From the NCBI GenBank assembly GCA_023267975.1, contig JALNLA010000001.1, forward strand, positions 248,001 through 312,000: 64,000 bases of DNA, read 5' to 3'. Positions within the stretch are counted from its first letter, which is position 1; every line of letters starts with the position of its first letter. This stretch comes from Candidatus Terraquivivens ruidianensis. GTDB lineage: Archaea > Thermoproteota > Nitrososphaeria_A > Caldarchaeales > Wolframiiraptoraceae. The notes beneath the pieces are model-generated. The model was not told the origin of the DNA and searched no databases. It saw nothing but the letters and a program-made list of their open reading frames with translations. Both the position numbers and the translations under genes were made by a program. Positions 52,650 through 62,287 of the stretch are shown piece after piece.

Positions 52650-53930
52650 TCACTTCTTGGGCCTTAAGACATCTATGTCATCCATGTAGGGCCGCAAAAC
52701 CTCAGGGATGATCACAGACCCGTCCTCTTGTTGGTAGTTCTCGAGTATGGCTGCAATCGTCCTCTCGGTAGCTATTGCCGTGCTGTTCAGCGTGTGAACG
52801 TACCTCGTCCTCTCCTCATGGGGCATCTCTCTGTACCTGATGTTGAGCCTTCTTGCTTGATAATCCGTGCAATTGCTACAGGACACTATTTCCCTGTACC
52901 TCCTTTGCGCGGGCATCCATACTTCTATATCGTACTTCTTCGCCGCAACCATTCCCAACTCGCCCAAGCATATGTTGACCACTCTGTATGGTAAGCCTAG
53001 TTTTTGATAAATCTCCTCGGCGTTTGACAGTATGAACTCATGTTCTTCCCAAGACTGCTCCGGCTTGCAGAAGATGAACTGTTCGACCTTCTCGAACTGA
53101 TGAACCCTGAATATCCCTTTCGTGTCTTTCCCATGCGCTCCAGCTTCTTTTCTAAAGCAGGGGCTTATGCCCGCATACCTTAAAGGTAGGTACCTTCCGT
53201 CAAGAATCTCGTTGGCGTGGAGACCGGCGAGTGCATGCTCTGAGGTTGCGATGAGGTAAAGGTCTTCTCCGTCGATTTTGTATATCATGTCCTCGAAGTC
53301 CTGCAAGCTGGTAACACCTTCAACAACCCATCTCCTGAGCATGTAAGGTGTCTGGTAGACCTCGAAACCATTACTTGCGAGTAAGTCCAGCGCGAACCTT
53401 ATAAGGGCTAAGTTAAGCTTGACGAGCTCGTTCTTGATGTAATAGAATCTTGCCCCGGCCACCTTGCCAGCCCTCTCTATCTCCAGCAGGCCGAGACCTA
53501 TGGCAATGTCGTCATGGTCCCTCACCTTAAAGCTGAACTCCGGTATTTTGCCCCACCTTCTGACTTCAACATTGTCTTCCTCACTGGTACCGGGTGGAAC
53601 CGACTCATGTGGTATGTTAGGTATCCTCATCATCATGTGGTTTATCTTGCTGTCAAGCTCGGCGATTTTGTCTTCCAACAGCGCTATCCCATCTGTAAGG
53701 GTCTTCATCTCTTGCATGATCTTGGTCGGATCTTTACCCTCTTTCTTCATGGCGGCTATCTCTAACGATACAATATTCCTTCTATGTTGTAGGCTCTGCA
53801 AATTCATCATTAGCTTTCTCTTTTCCCTATCCCATTCCAAGAGCTCGTCGACTGGCAAACTCAGCCCCCTTTTCATCAGCATGTCCTTGACGAACTCTGG
53901 ATTGTCCCTGAGTATCTTAATATCTATCAT
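52650..53930 (-). CDS. serS: Seryl-tRNA synthetase
   Basis: Class II synthetase of the common (bacterial/eukaryotic-like) form, 426 residues, not the rare methanogen form. The N-terminal 110 residues form the long helical arm that binds tRNA-Ser (NLQSLQHRRNIVSLE...). Motif 2 is seen in GISPCFRKEAGAHGKDTKGIFRVHQFEK and motif 3 in NSTAIATERTIAAILENYQ. The ATG at 53930 is the natural start. It lies between glyA and a divergent GTPase gene. Confidence 0.96.
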   Translation of the reverse strand: MIDIKILRDNPEFVKDMLMKRGLSLPVDELLEWDREKRKLMMNLQSLQHRRNIVSLEIAAMKKEGKDPTKIMQEMKTLTDGIALLEDKIAELDSKINHMMMRIPNIPHESVPPGTSEEDNVEVRRWGKIPEFSFKVRDHDDIAIGLGLLEIERAGKVAGARFYYIKNELVKLNLALIRFALDLLASNGFEVYQTPYMLRRWVVEGVTSLQDFEDMIYKIDGEDLYLIATSEHALAGLHANEILDGRYLPLRYAGISPCFRKEAGAHGKDTKGIFRVHQFEKVEQFIFCKPEQSWEEHEFILSNAEEIYQKLGLPYRVVNICLGELGMVAAKKYDIEVWMPAQRRYREIVSCSNCTDYQARRLNIRYREMPHEERTRYVHTLNSTAIATERTIAAILENYQQEDGSVIIPEVLRPYMDDIDVLRPKK

Positions 53931-54081
53931 GGCATTTATAGCAAACCAGAACGTCTCACTCTATATACTTTTTGACCTTTAATGTCCTGATATATGCCGT
54001 TATGGTTGAGAGAACGTTTATCAAAACTTTTTAATTACCAGTTGCTTTTTGAAATATAAAGGGCCGTTTGGTGATGGTAAG

Positions 54082-55296
54082 GTGCCCATAAAGATTGGAC
54101 TCATAGGTAAGACTAATACGGGTAAGACGACGTTTTTCAACGCCGCAACGCTCCAGTCAGCAGAAGTTTCTACGTATCCCTTCACGACAAAGCAACCGAA
54201 CTATGGGATAACGAATGCCATAACCCTTTGCGTCTGCAGAGAATTTAACGTAAAGGACAACCCTAAAAATTCAAGGTGTATTGACGGCTGGAGACACATA
54301 CCCGTGGAGCTGATAGACCTGCCCGGTTTGATAAAGGGCGCGTGGGTAGGTAAAGGGCTTGGAAACCAATTCTTGGCAGTCGCATCGGAGGCAGATGCTC
54401 TGCTCCACGTGGTTGATGCCTCTGGTAGCGTTGACGAAGAAGGTAGGCTAACCGAACCAGGTCAGGGGAACCCTATAGCAGATGTTTATGATATTGAAGA
54501 AGAGCTGGTTATGTGGTTTCTTAAGCTCATAGAGAAATCGGAGAGCAAGATAATTAAGGACATAAAGTCTGGAAAAACTTTAGCAGACAGCATGGCAGAA
54601 GTTTTGAGGGGTACCAAGGCAACCGCGGAGCACATAAGAACTGCCCTAAAGCAAAGTGGTCTGGAGAAGAAGGATTTTGAGAACTGGACTAAGATGGACG
54701 ATAAGAAGTTTGCAGAGAAATTGAGAGAGCTCTCGAAACCTACCATAATAGTTGCTAACAAGATAGACATAGAGACGGCATCCAAAAACTTCATGTTGCT
54801 AAGGGACCAGTTTTCTGATAAGATAGTAGTTCCTTGCAGCGCCGAAGCAGAGTTGTTGTTGAGGAGGGCTGAGCAGAAGGGTTACATAAGGTATCTACCT
54901 GGCGAAGAAACTTTCGAGATGATTCAAGAAAGCTTGCTAACTGACAAGCAGCGTTGGGCTTTGGAATTCGTTAAGGATAAAGTCTTAAAAGACTATATGA
55001 GGACGGGCGTCCAGTTTGCGATAAACGTGGCGGTTTTTAAACTCTTAAGGATGAACACAGTCTATCCAGTATATGACATAACGAAGCTAACGGACAGACA
55101 CGGGAACGTCCTACCTGACGCCTATCTACTTCCAAGTGGCTCCACTGTGATGGATTTGGCGAAAGAGGTGCACAGCGAGCTGGCAAAGGGACTCCTTTAT
55201 GCGGTAGATGCTAGGACTGGTCTGAGGTTACCTGTTGATTATCAACTTAAGGATAGGGATGTCCTGACGATAGTATCGGCCACTAAGAGGGGCTAA
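54082..55296 (+). CDS. ychF: OBG-type GTPase/ATPase, YchF family
   Basis: A P-loop protein of the OBG/YchF family, which associates with ribosomes. G1 is GKTNTGKTTFFN, G3 is DLPGLIKGAWVGKGLG, G4 is VANKIDIE, and a TGS domain closes the protein (GSTVMDLAKEVHSELAKGLLYAV). The archaeal form of about 400 residues is complete. I start at GTG 54082 because it directly precedes the first strand (PIKIGLIGK); a TTG at 54049 is in frame. It is followed by a HAD gene after 57 bases. Confidence 0.9.
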   Translation: MPIKIGLIGKTNTGKTTFFNAATLQSAEVSTYPFTTKQPNYGITNAITLCVCREFNVKDNPKNSRCIDGWRHIPVELIDLPGLIKGAWVGKGLGNQFLAVASEADALLHVVDASGSVDEEGRLTEPGQGNPIADVYDIEEELVMWFLKLIEKSESKIIKDIKSGKTLADSMAEVLRGTKATAEHIRTALKQSGLEKKDFENWTKMDDKKFAEKLRELSKPTIIVANKIDIETASKNFMLLRDQFSDKIVVPCSAEAELLLRRAEQKGYIRYLPGEETFEMIQESLLTDKQRWALEFVKDKVLKDYMRTGVQFAINVAVFKLLRMNTVYPVYDITKLTDRHGNVLPDAYLLPSGSTVMDLAKEVHSELAKGLLYAVDARTGLRLPVDYQLKDRDVLTIVSATKRG

Positions 55297-55353
55297 GATA
55301 GGGTCATTCTGTCAAGTTTTTAAGGCATTTCGCAATTGGCCTGTGTGCGTTCC

Positions 55354-56037
55354 ATGTATGCTAAAGGAAAACCATTTCGTGTAAAAGCGGCAATCTTTGA
55401 CCTAGACGGTACGTTGATTGAATTTAAGCTGAGGGTCAAGGACGCGAAGCTGGAAATAATCTCAAGGTTAAGAGAATTGGGGCTTGATTCAGGAAACCTG
55501 TCGCCAGAGGACTCGATACAAACATTAATCTCGAAGGCAACGACCATTGATGGAATCGTACGCAAAGAGCTTAATGAATTTGTAAGGCGTGAAGTTTTCA
55601 AAGTTATGGAAAAGTTCGAGCTTGAGGCCGCATCTGCGCCGTCACCTAGGAACGATGCGCTAAAAACCCTCACGAGTCTAAAGTCTATGGGCATCATGGT
55701 GGCCGTAGCAACAAACAGTTGTAGGAAGGCCGCACTACTGGCACTCCAGAAATGCGATATGACCGCCTACGTTGACCTTGTGGTAACTAGGGATGACGTT
55801 GAAAAGATAAAGCCGTCAAACGATTTGTTGAAGAAAGCGATAAGCCTGCTTGGAGTATCTTCGGAGGAAGTAGTTTACATTGGAGATAGCACATATGACG
55901 TGGAGGCAGCAAAGAGCATGGGCGTGACGTCTATAGCAGTTTTAGGGGGAGTTCACCCGGAGGGTGTGTTGGCCGAGAAGAAGCCAGATTACATCATCGG
56001 GTCCCTATCCGAACTTCTGCACATTATCCAAAGGTAA
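55354..56037 (+). CDS. HAD phosphatase (phosphoglycolate phosphatase-like)
   Basis: A 227-residue HAD protein: nucleophile in AAIFDLDGTLIEF, threonine motif VAVATNSC, lysine in KPSNDLLKKA and final acid motif VVYIGDSTYDVEAAKSMG. A helical cap of type C1 lies in between. It resembles phosphoglycolate or pyrophosphatase-type phosphatases, with no way to decide the substrate. The ATG at 55354 is chosen over a TTG six codons earlier. It converges with the DUF488 gene, with 3 bases between stops. Confidence 0.87.
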   Translation: MYAKGKPFRVKAAIFDLDGTLIEFKLRVKDAKLEIISRLRELGLDSGNLSPEDSIQTLISKATTIDGIVRKELNEFVRREVFKVMEKFELEAASAPSPRNDALKTLTSLKSMGIMVAVATNSCRKAALLALQKCDMTAYVDLVVTRDDVEKIKPSNDLLKKAISLLGVSSEEVVYIGDSTYDVEAAKSMGVTSIAVLGGVHPEGVLAEKKPDYIIGSLSELLHIIQR

Positions 56038-56040
56038 TGT

Positions 56041-56508
56041 CTAAATTTCCGCATCGTTAAGACTCGATTGCGTAGCAACACCGATTTTTACCCACTTCTT
56101 TTCAGATATTATATGAACAACCTCGTAACCGCTACTGACCAACTTTTCAGCTATAAATCGGCGGTGACAACCCGATGGTCCTACCTCGAGACACATGATA
56201 CAAACTCTACCCCTTCTTGTAAGCTCCATCAGAGCCCTTAGCCCATCCTTAAACCCTTCAGTCTCGGTGTAAGCCCGGTAGCCACCCTTCCTATATCCGC
56301 CGAGACTGTCGCCTAGCCATACGTACTCTATACCAGCCCCCGGCAACCACTCCTTAAGTTGCTCACGCTTAAAGTGTTCCGTTTTAGAAGTCGGCCAGCG
56401 CCTGACGTCGGCTAAAATCTGGATACCGTGAGTCCTGAGAAGGTTCAGGAAAACTTCCTTACCCCTGCTACCGTGGCCTATTGTGTAGATTGTTACCCCC
56501 TTATCCAT
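56041..56508 (-). CDS. DUF488 family protein
   Basis: A 155-residue DUF488 protein. The family marks are the start TIYTIGHGSRGKEVF, DVRRWPTSKTEHFKRE, LGDSLGGYR and the cysteine-histidine element MCLEVGPSGCHRRFIAEKL. The conserved cysteines and the CHR element suggest a metal or nucleic-acid site, but no activity is known. I start at ATG 56508; a TTG six codons upstream is possible. It is divergent from the PIN-ATPase gene. Confidence 0.88.
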   Translation of the reverse strand: MDKGVTIYTIGHGSRGKEVFLNLLRTHGIQILADVRRWPTSKTEHFKREQLKEWLPGAGIEYVWLGDSLGGYRKGGYRAYTETEGFKDGLRALMELTRRGRVCIMCLEVGPSGCHRRFIAEKLVSSGYEVVHIISEKKWVKIGVATQSSLNDAEI

Positions 56509-56581
56509 AGCGGAGCAACCGTCCAAAATATTGAGAAACTCAAATATATATTACCGCCGGGCTTTCCAGATAGAGAGAAGC

Positions 56582-58378
56582 ATGCATGTGAAGGTCGTAC
56601 CAGATACCAGCGTAGTAATAAACGGTAAGCTTACGGAATATCTCCAGTCGGAAGAGCTGAAAGAATGTGAAGTGATAATACCCGTCGCGGTCGTGGACGA
56701 ACTCCAAGCTCAGGCATCAAAAAAACGGGAGCCTGGCTTCATTGGTCTGAACGAACTTAAGAGGGTAAGGGACATCTGTGTAGAGAAGAACATACCCATA
56801 AAATTCTCCGGCGAGAGACCTTCGTTAGAGGATATAAAGCTGGCAAGAAGCGGCAGGATAGACGCGCTGATAAGGGATGTTGCCAAGGCCGAGGGCGCCA
56901 TGCTTTACACGTCAGACTACGTGCAAGCCTTAGTGGCTGAGGCTGAGGGCATCTCGGTACGCTACGTGCCCGTCGAGCCGAAGAAGTTTGAACTTTCGTT
57001 CGAGAGATACTTCACGTCTGAAACGCTAAGCCTTCACCTTAAGGAGGGCGCACCGCCCATGGCTAAGATGGGAAAGCCAGGAAATCTAACGCTGATTAGG
57101 CTTAGGGATGAGCCATGCACCCAGCAGGAAATATCTGAGATGATAAACGAAATAATCGAGGCGGCTAGGTCGAGGGGAGACGGTAGTATAGAGATAGTTA
57201 GAAGTGGTGCGCTCGTTATACAGCTAGGTCCTTATAGGATAGCCATAGCAAGACCGCCGTTCTCGGACGGTCTCGAGCTAACGATAGTCCGCCCCATCGT
57301 AAAGCTCACGCTTGAGGATTACCACCTTTCCCAGAAGCTTATAGAGAGATTGAGGAGCAGGGCCGAAGGTATACTCATAGCTGGCCAGCCCGGCAGCGGA
57401 AAGACAACGTTTGCCTCCAGCCTTGCAGAGTTCTATGCAAGACAAGGGAAAATAGTGAAGACGTTGGAATCGCCGAGGGACCTACAGGTAGGCCCGGAGG
57501 TTACTCAGTATGGACCATTGGAGGGAGACTTCGAAAAGACGGCGGAGATACTGCTACTCGTGAGACCTGACTATACCGTCTTTGACGAGATTAGAAAGGA
57601 AAAGGACTTCCAAGTATTCGCCGACATGAGGTTGGCGGGCGTTGGCATGATAGGCGTCGTCCATGCTAGTAACACGGTCGATGCCATACAGCGCTTCATA
57701 GGAAGGGTTGAGTTGGGAATGATACCGCATATAATCGACACGGTGATATTCTTGAAGGACGGTGAGGTGAAACAGGTCTACGAGCTGAGCCTCATCGTCA
57801 AGGTTCCGACGGGGATGGTTGAAGCAGACTTGGCGAGGCCGGTCGTAGAGGTAAGGGACTTCGAGACCGGAAGATTAGAGTATGAGATTTACACGTTCGG
57901 TGATGAGAACGTTATAGTTCCTGTATCCGATGTCAAGCAAAAGCTGAGTAGTATAAAGGATAGGGTGTTGGCGGTTGTGAGCCGCTTTGACACAAACGCC
58001 CGAGTAGAGGTTGTATCGACGGATAAGGCGATAGTAAGGGTAAGTAGCGAGAACATACCGAGGCTTATAGGAAGAAGGGGTGAGACGATCAGGAGGCTGG
58101 AAGAGGAGCTTGGCATAAGGCTTGATGTAGAGCTGCTCACCCCGACTATGGGCGAAGAGGTGCGATTTAAGGTAGTCGAGTCGGGAAAGACAGTAGATGT
58201 GCTTTTTGATGAGGACACGATTGGCAAGACCGTAAACGTTTACGTGGACAACGAGCACTTACTGACGGCCATCGTAGGGAAAAAGGGCAGGATAAGGGTC
58301 TCAAAGTCTAGCAGTAGCGGTAAGACCTTAATGAATGCGCTACTAACCGGGAAAGAAATAAAAGTATTCAGGACGTGA
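56582..58378 (+). CDS. PIN-ATPase-KH protein (PilT-like, COG1855)
   Basis: A 598-residue protein typical of archaea: PIN nuclease domain first (acids Asp8, Glu40, Asp94, Asp112), then a PilT/VirB11-type ATPase with P-loop GQPGSGKTTFA (residues 268-278) and a Walker-B-like VFDEIRKEKDF, and near the end a KH RNA-binding domain with IPRLIGRRGETIRRLEEELG. It probably cuts or remodels RNA using ATP; the exact target is not known. The ATG at 56582 (MHVKVVPDTS) is chosen because the PIN domain begins there. Confidence 0.92.
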   Translation: MHVKVVPDTSVVINGKLTEYLQSEELKECEVIIPVAVVDELQAQASKKREPGFIGLNELKRVRDICVEKNIPIKFSGERPSLEDIKLARSGRIDALIRDVAKAEGAMLYTSDYVQALVAEAEGISVRYVPVEPKKFELSFERYFTSETLSLHLKEGAPPMAKMGKPGNLTLIRLRDEPCTQQEISEMINEIIEAARSRGDGSIEIVRSGALVIQLGPYRIAIARPPFSDGLELTIVRPIVKLTLEDYHLSQKLIERLRSRAEGILIAGQPGSGKTTFASSLAEFYARQGKIVKTLESPRDLQVGPEVTQYGPLEGDFEKTAEILLLVRPDYTVFDEIRKEKDFQVFADMRLAGVGMIGVVHASNTVDAIQRFIGRVELGMIPHIIDTVIFLKDGEVKQVYELSLIVKVPTGMVEADLARPVVEVRDFETGRLEYEIYTFGDENVIVPVSDVKQKLSSIKDRVLAVVSRFDTNARVEVVSTDKAIVRVSSENIPRLIGRRGETIRRLEEELGIRLDVELLTPTMGEEVRFKVVESGKTVDVLFDEDTIGKTVNVYVDNEHLLTAIVGKKGRIRVSKSSSSGKTLMNALLTGKEIKVFRT

Positions 58379-58384
58379 GTGTGC

Positions 58385-58636
58385 TTACCTAGACTTAAGC
58401 CTAAATTCTATGCCAGCGCAGTGAACCTCGCCCTTAACCCTCCTTATGAACGAGACGCATGCAAAACAATCTAGGAAAGGCACATAGCGACCGACAACGG
58501 GGCAGTTGACTCGCTCCTTTTTCATCTTAGACAACATCTTCTTGCTAATGGCCCCCTTTAGAAGTTCTAGGCTCTCTTTGGATTGCTTTAGGGATTTTTC
58601 CGTCTGCTCAACCTTCACCAAGTATTTTGTCTCCAA
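58385..58636 (-). CDS. Small cysteine-containing hypothetical protein
   Basis: An 83-residue protein. The N-terminal half is a charged helix (coiled-coil-like, QTEKSLKQSKESLELLKGAI); the C-terminal half carries four cysteines (NCPVVG, LDCFACVSF, VHCAG) spaced C-x11-C-x2-C-x12-C, which may bind a metal. No known family. It converges with the PIN-ATPase gene, 6 bases from its stop, and diverges from the ornithine cyclodeaminase-like gene. Confidence 0.6.
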   Translation of the reverse strand: METKYLVKVEQTEKSLKQSKESLELLKGAISKKMLSKMKKERVNCPVVGRYVPFLDCFACVSFIRRVKGEVHCAGIEFRLKSR

Positions 58637-58716
58637 GCATACGCACCCTCTTACTACAGACGCTTACTAGGACTTTAAAAATGAAAGCTTTTTTAAATAT
58701 ACTTTTACGTTTACCT

Positions 58717-59673
58717 ATGATACATATCACTGAAGATGAGGTCAAGAAGCTCCTTAACATGGACGAGACGATAGCGGCGGTCGAGAAGGCTATCAAGGAG
58801 CTAAGTCTCGGTACCGCTAAGATGCACCCGCGTGTCAGGATGCGGATAGAAGAGCATGAGGGCGACATACTGGTGATGTCAGCCTACGTGCCGAGCCTTA
58901 ACATCTTTTCAACAAAGGTGGTATCGTCCTATCATAGGAACGTGGGTAGAGGTCTTCCGACAATCAACGCTCTTTTGGTAGTATTTGACCCGAAGACCGG
59001 GAGGCCCTTGGCTACGATTGATGGGGCCTACCTTACTGCCGTGAGGACTGGTGCTATCAGCGGTGTTGCGACGAAGTACTTAGCGAGAGACGGCGCGTCC
59101 ATCCTGACAGTGATAGGTTGCGGTGTCCAGGCGAGGACGCAAGCCCTTGCAATAAGCAAGGTGAGAAAGCTGGAAAAGATTTACGCTTATGATATAAGAC
59201 GTGAGGCGGCCGAGGTTTATGCGAAAGAGATATCGGACGCCTTGAACGTCGAGACTTCTGTGGCCAACTCGCCAGCAGGAGCAGTCAGCGAGGCCGATAT
59301 AGTTGTGACCGCGACGACCTCGAAACAGCCGGTGATAAGATGGGAGTGGTTAAAAAAGGGCGTCCATATAAATGCGGTAGGCTCATATACACCGGATGCG
59401 AGGGAGCTTGATTCTGAGACCATAATTCATTCTAAGGTCGTCATCGATTATATGCCCGCCGCACTCGAAGAAGCTGGTGACGTGCTGATACCGATATCCG
59501 AAGGAAAGTTCTCTGCCAAGAGAATATATGCAGAGTTGGGAGAGGTTATAGCTGGTATTAAACCCGGCAGGGTGAGCGACGAGGAGGTAACGGTCTTCAA
59601 GAGCGTCGGTCTGGCTGTTCAGGATGCCGCAGCAGCCTCCGTCATACTCATGAAGCTGCCTCTTTCGAGATGA
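58717..59673 (+). CDS. Ornithine cyclodeaminase/alanine dehydrogenase family enzyme
   Basis: NAD-dependent enzyme of the mu-crystallin family, 318 residues. The family segments are KMHPRVRMR, FSTKVVSSYHRN, DGAYLTAVRTGAISGVATKYLA and the Rossmann loop VIGCGVQARTQA. It may act as an ornithine cyclodeaminase or as an alanine dehydrogenase, as in Archaeoglobus; both use the same fold and the residues seen do not decide. The ATG at 58717 (MIHITEDEVKKL) is the usual start; a longer frame begins at 58627. Its last 26 bases overlap the convergent transporter gene. Confidence 0.9.
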   Translation: MIHITEDEVKKLLNMDETIAAVEKAIKELSLGTAKMHPRVRMRIEEHEGDILVMSAYVPSLNIFSTKVVSSYHRNVGRGLPTINALLVVFDPKTGRPLATIDGAYLTAVRTGAISGVATKYLARDGASILTVIGCGVQARTQALAISKVRKLEKIYAYDIRREAAEVYAKEISDALNVETSVANSPAGAVSEADIVVTATTSKQPVIRWEWLKKGVHINAVGSYTPDARELDSETIIHSKVVIDYMPAALEEAGDVLIPISEGKFSAKRIYAELGEVIAGIKPGRVSDEEVTVFKSVGLAVQDAAAASVILMKLPLSR

Positions 59674-60544
59674 GAAATATTCCAATAAGTACAGCGATTG
59701 CTCCTACTACAAAAACTGGATGCGGCACTTCTAGGAACAGCAAAGCCGCAAGGGAAGAGGCAACCATGGGCTCGAGTAAAGCGGTCGTAGCTGCCTGAAA
59801 GGGTGTTAAACCCTTCAAAGAGGAAAAATGTAGCGTGTGACCTAATGCAGTAGGAAGAAGTGCCAGAGCCACCAAGACAACGAGTTGGGAAAGTCCGGGA
59901 ACATAAAGATGGCTGCCAGATGCATAAATAAGCGGAAACATGATTCCAGCGGCTACTATATATATGAACGGCATGAGTGCAAGCAGCGGAACCTTCTTTC
60001 TTAAAGGCCTTCCCAAGTTCAAGTAGAGTGCCCAAAGGAAGGCAGCCACTAACGCCTCCAAATCGCCCCTGAAGTTTCCGGGCGTTAAGGAAGCAGTTGA
60101 TAGCGCAATCAAGAATGTTCCAGCGAAGCTGATAGGTAAGCCGACCAGCGCCACGAAAGTCGGTCTTATGCCGAAGAACGCTAAGCTTATGATTGTTGCG
60201 AATATGGGCGTCGTGTTCACTAAGATTGTTGCATTCATCACTGTTGTGTTTTTAACGGATGATATGAAGAAGATGAAGTGAAGACCCAAGAGTATGCCGA
60301 GCGGTACGGATTGCCTAAGGTAGGATGCAAGCTCCGAGCGGCTAGGTCTGAAGAGTATGTAGTCGATCACCGCCAAGAAGGCAGCGGCCATCGTCAATCG
60401 ATAAAAGCCTATGGTAGGCGCATCAAGCATGGGAAGGAGCCTTATGAGTATAGAGGCGGTGCCGAAGAGTACGCCAGCAGATAATGCCTCCGCTAACGAG
60501 ACGCCTTTACCCCTAAGCCGAAAACACCGTGAACTCATAGCCAC
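59648..60544 (-). CDS. EamA/DMT family transporter
   Basis: A 298-residue protein of the drug/metabolite transporter superfamily with ten predicted helices in two EamA repeats (first from LAEALSAGVLFGTASIL, second from GDLEALVAAFLWALYLN). The helix-end glycine/proline pattern of EamA is clear (NTTPIFATIISLAFFGIRPT; LLEPMVASSLAALLFLEVP). The substrate (amino acid or metabolite export) is unknown. It overlaps the previous gene's end by 26 bases. Confidence 0.88.
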   Translation of the reverse strand: MAMSSRCFRLRGKGVSLAEALSAGVLFGTASILIRLLPMLDAPTIGFYRLTMAAAFLAVIDYILFRPSRSELASYLRQSVPLGILLGLHFIFFISSVKNTTVMNATILVNTTPIFATIISLAFFGIRPTFVALVGLPISFAGTFLIALSTASLTPGNFRGDLEALVAAFLWALYLNLGRPLRKKVPLLALMPFIYIVAAGIMFPLIYASGSHLYVPGLSQLVVLVALALLPTALGHTLHFSSLKGLTPFQAATTALLEPMVASSLAALLFLEVPHPVFVVGAIAVLIGIFLISKEAAS

Positions 60545-60623
60545 TACTTTCTAAGTACACATGTCAAAATTCTCTAAGCATAAAAAGATATTACAAAAAA
60601 TTTAGGCGTTAGCCTACGTAAGA

Positions 60624-60944
<321 letters not shown>

Positions 60945-61019
60945 TCACTTGAGCTAGATAAAATTTAGGTAATATTTTAAGTTATATTTTTTATTAAAGT
61001 ATGTTTAGAAATAATTAAG

Positions 61020-62276
61020 GTGATCGTGTCGCTGGATGTACATCATCCGTCAAAGGACATAAAGTATGCAGACAGCAAAATCCTCGATGAGAAGTTGATT
61101 GCTTACTGCATAACTGGTAGTGTAGCTGCGTACATGGCTCCGGAGATTGCCCGCCGCTTAATGAGACACGGAGCAGAAGTTATCCCAGTCATGTCTGCGG
61201 ATGCCCAGAAGCTGATAAGTCTTGAATTGATGCGTTGGGCTACTGGCAATCCAGCAGTTTGCACGCTTACAGGAGAATTAGAGCACGTTGCCTTGACGAG
61301 TGGAAAATCAAGGGTGAACCTCGTTCTGATAGCTCCGGCAACGGCTAACACTTTATGTAAACTGGCCCACGGAATAGCAGACACACCCGTAACGGCCTTA
61401 GCGATGGCGGCCATGGGCTCGGGTATACCGATACTCGTCGCACCAGCCATGCACTACTCAATGTATACGTCAGCAGCAGTGCAGGAGTGTTTGAGTAGGC
61501 TAAGGGCTTTGGGCGTAGAGATAGTAGATCCTATGGTATCAGAAGCAAAGGCAAAGATGGCAAACGTAGAGGAGATATTAGCAAGAGTGACCCGTACTCT
61601 ACATCCAAAGGCAGATATGAAGGGTCTGAGGATAGTCGTGACAGCGGGAGCCACCGTCGAGCGACTTGACCCGATAAGGGTCTTGACAAACCTCAGCTCG
61701 GGTAAGATGGGCATAGCCATAGCTACGTCGGCGTACTACAGGGGGGCAGATGTTAAGCTAGTGATGGGGCACGGAACGGCACAACCTCCAAGTTTCATTC
61801 GTTGCAGTAAAGTGCTTACGACAGAGGACATGTTTAACGCCGTCGTTGCAGAGCTTAAAGATGGTGTGGATGTATTCGTCAGTACTGCAGCCGTCACAGA
61901 TTACATGCCGGAGCGTTCTTTCGAAAGTAAGATAAAGAGCAAGCTCGTAGAATCCTTTGAAGTTAAGCTAGTCAGAACCAGAAAGATATTGCCGATGGTA
62001 AAGCGGTTCTCTCCAAAGACGGTCGTCGTCGGGTTCAAGGCAGAGTATGGCGTCGACGACGTAACGCTGGTTGAGAGTGCTAAGGAATATCTAGAGTTTG
62101 CGGACGTCGTTTACGCCAACGATGTAGGAAGGGAGGGCGTGGGCTTTGGTTCAGATACGACGGCTGGCATAATATTAAGAAGGGATGGAAAAATGGACGA
62201 GATAAAATTGGTTAAGAAACTCGATGCCGCCGAGCTCATACTCGACGCGGCCATGTTTATGCTTAGATACGTTTAG
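61020..62276 (+). CDS. coaBC: Bifunctional phosphopantothenoylcysteine decarboxylase/phosphopantothenate-cysteine ligase
   Basis: Two steps of coenzyme A synthesis in one 418-residue protein. The N-terminal CoaC flavoprotein begins at LIAYCITGSVAAYMAPEIA and has LIAPATANTLCKLAHGIADTP and VAPAMHYSMY. The C-terminal CoaB domain begins at IVVTAGATVERLDPIRVLTNLSSGKMG. An A/T-rich promoter is seen just upstream (60966-61000). The start is GTG at 61020, with a second GTG two codons later. The first 25 residues are longer than usual, so translation may start later. Confidence 0.94.
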   Translation: MIVSLDVHHPSKDIKYADSKILDEKLIAYCITGSVAAYMAPEIARRLMRHGAEVIPVMSADAQKLISLELMRWATGNPAVCTLTGELEHVALTSGKSRVNLVLIAPATANTLCKLAHGIADTPVTALAMAAMGSGIPILVAPAMHYSMYTSAAVQECLSRLRALGVEIVDPMVSEAKAKMANVEEILARVTRTLHPKADMKGLRIVVTAGATVERLDPIRVLTNLSSGKMGIAIATSAYYRGADVKLVMGHGTAQPPSFIRCSKVLTTEDMFNAVVAELKDGVDVFVSTAAVTDYMPERSFESKIKSKLVESFEVKLVRTRKILPMVKRFSPKTVVVGFKAEYGVDDVTLVESAKEYLEFADVVYANDVGREGVGFGSDTTAGIILRRDGKMDEIKLVKKLDAAELILDAAMFMLRYV

Positions 62277-62287
62277 GTCTGCTATCG

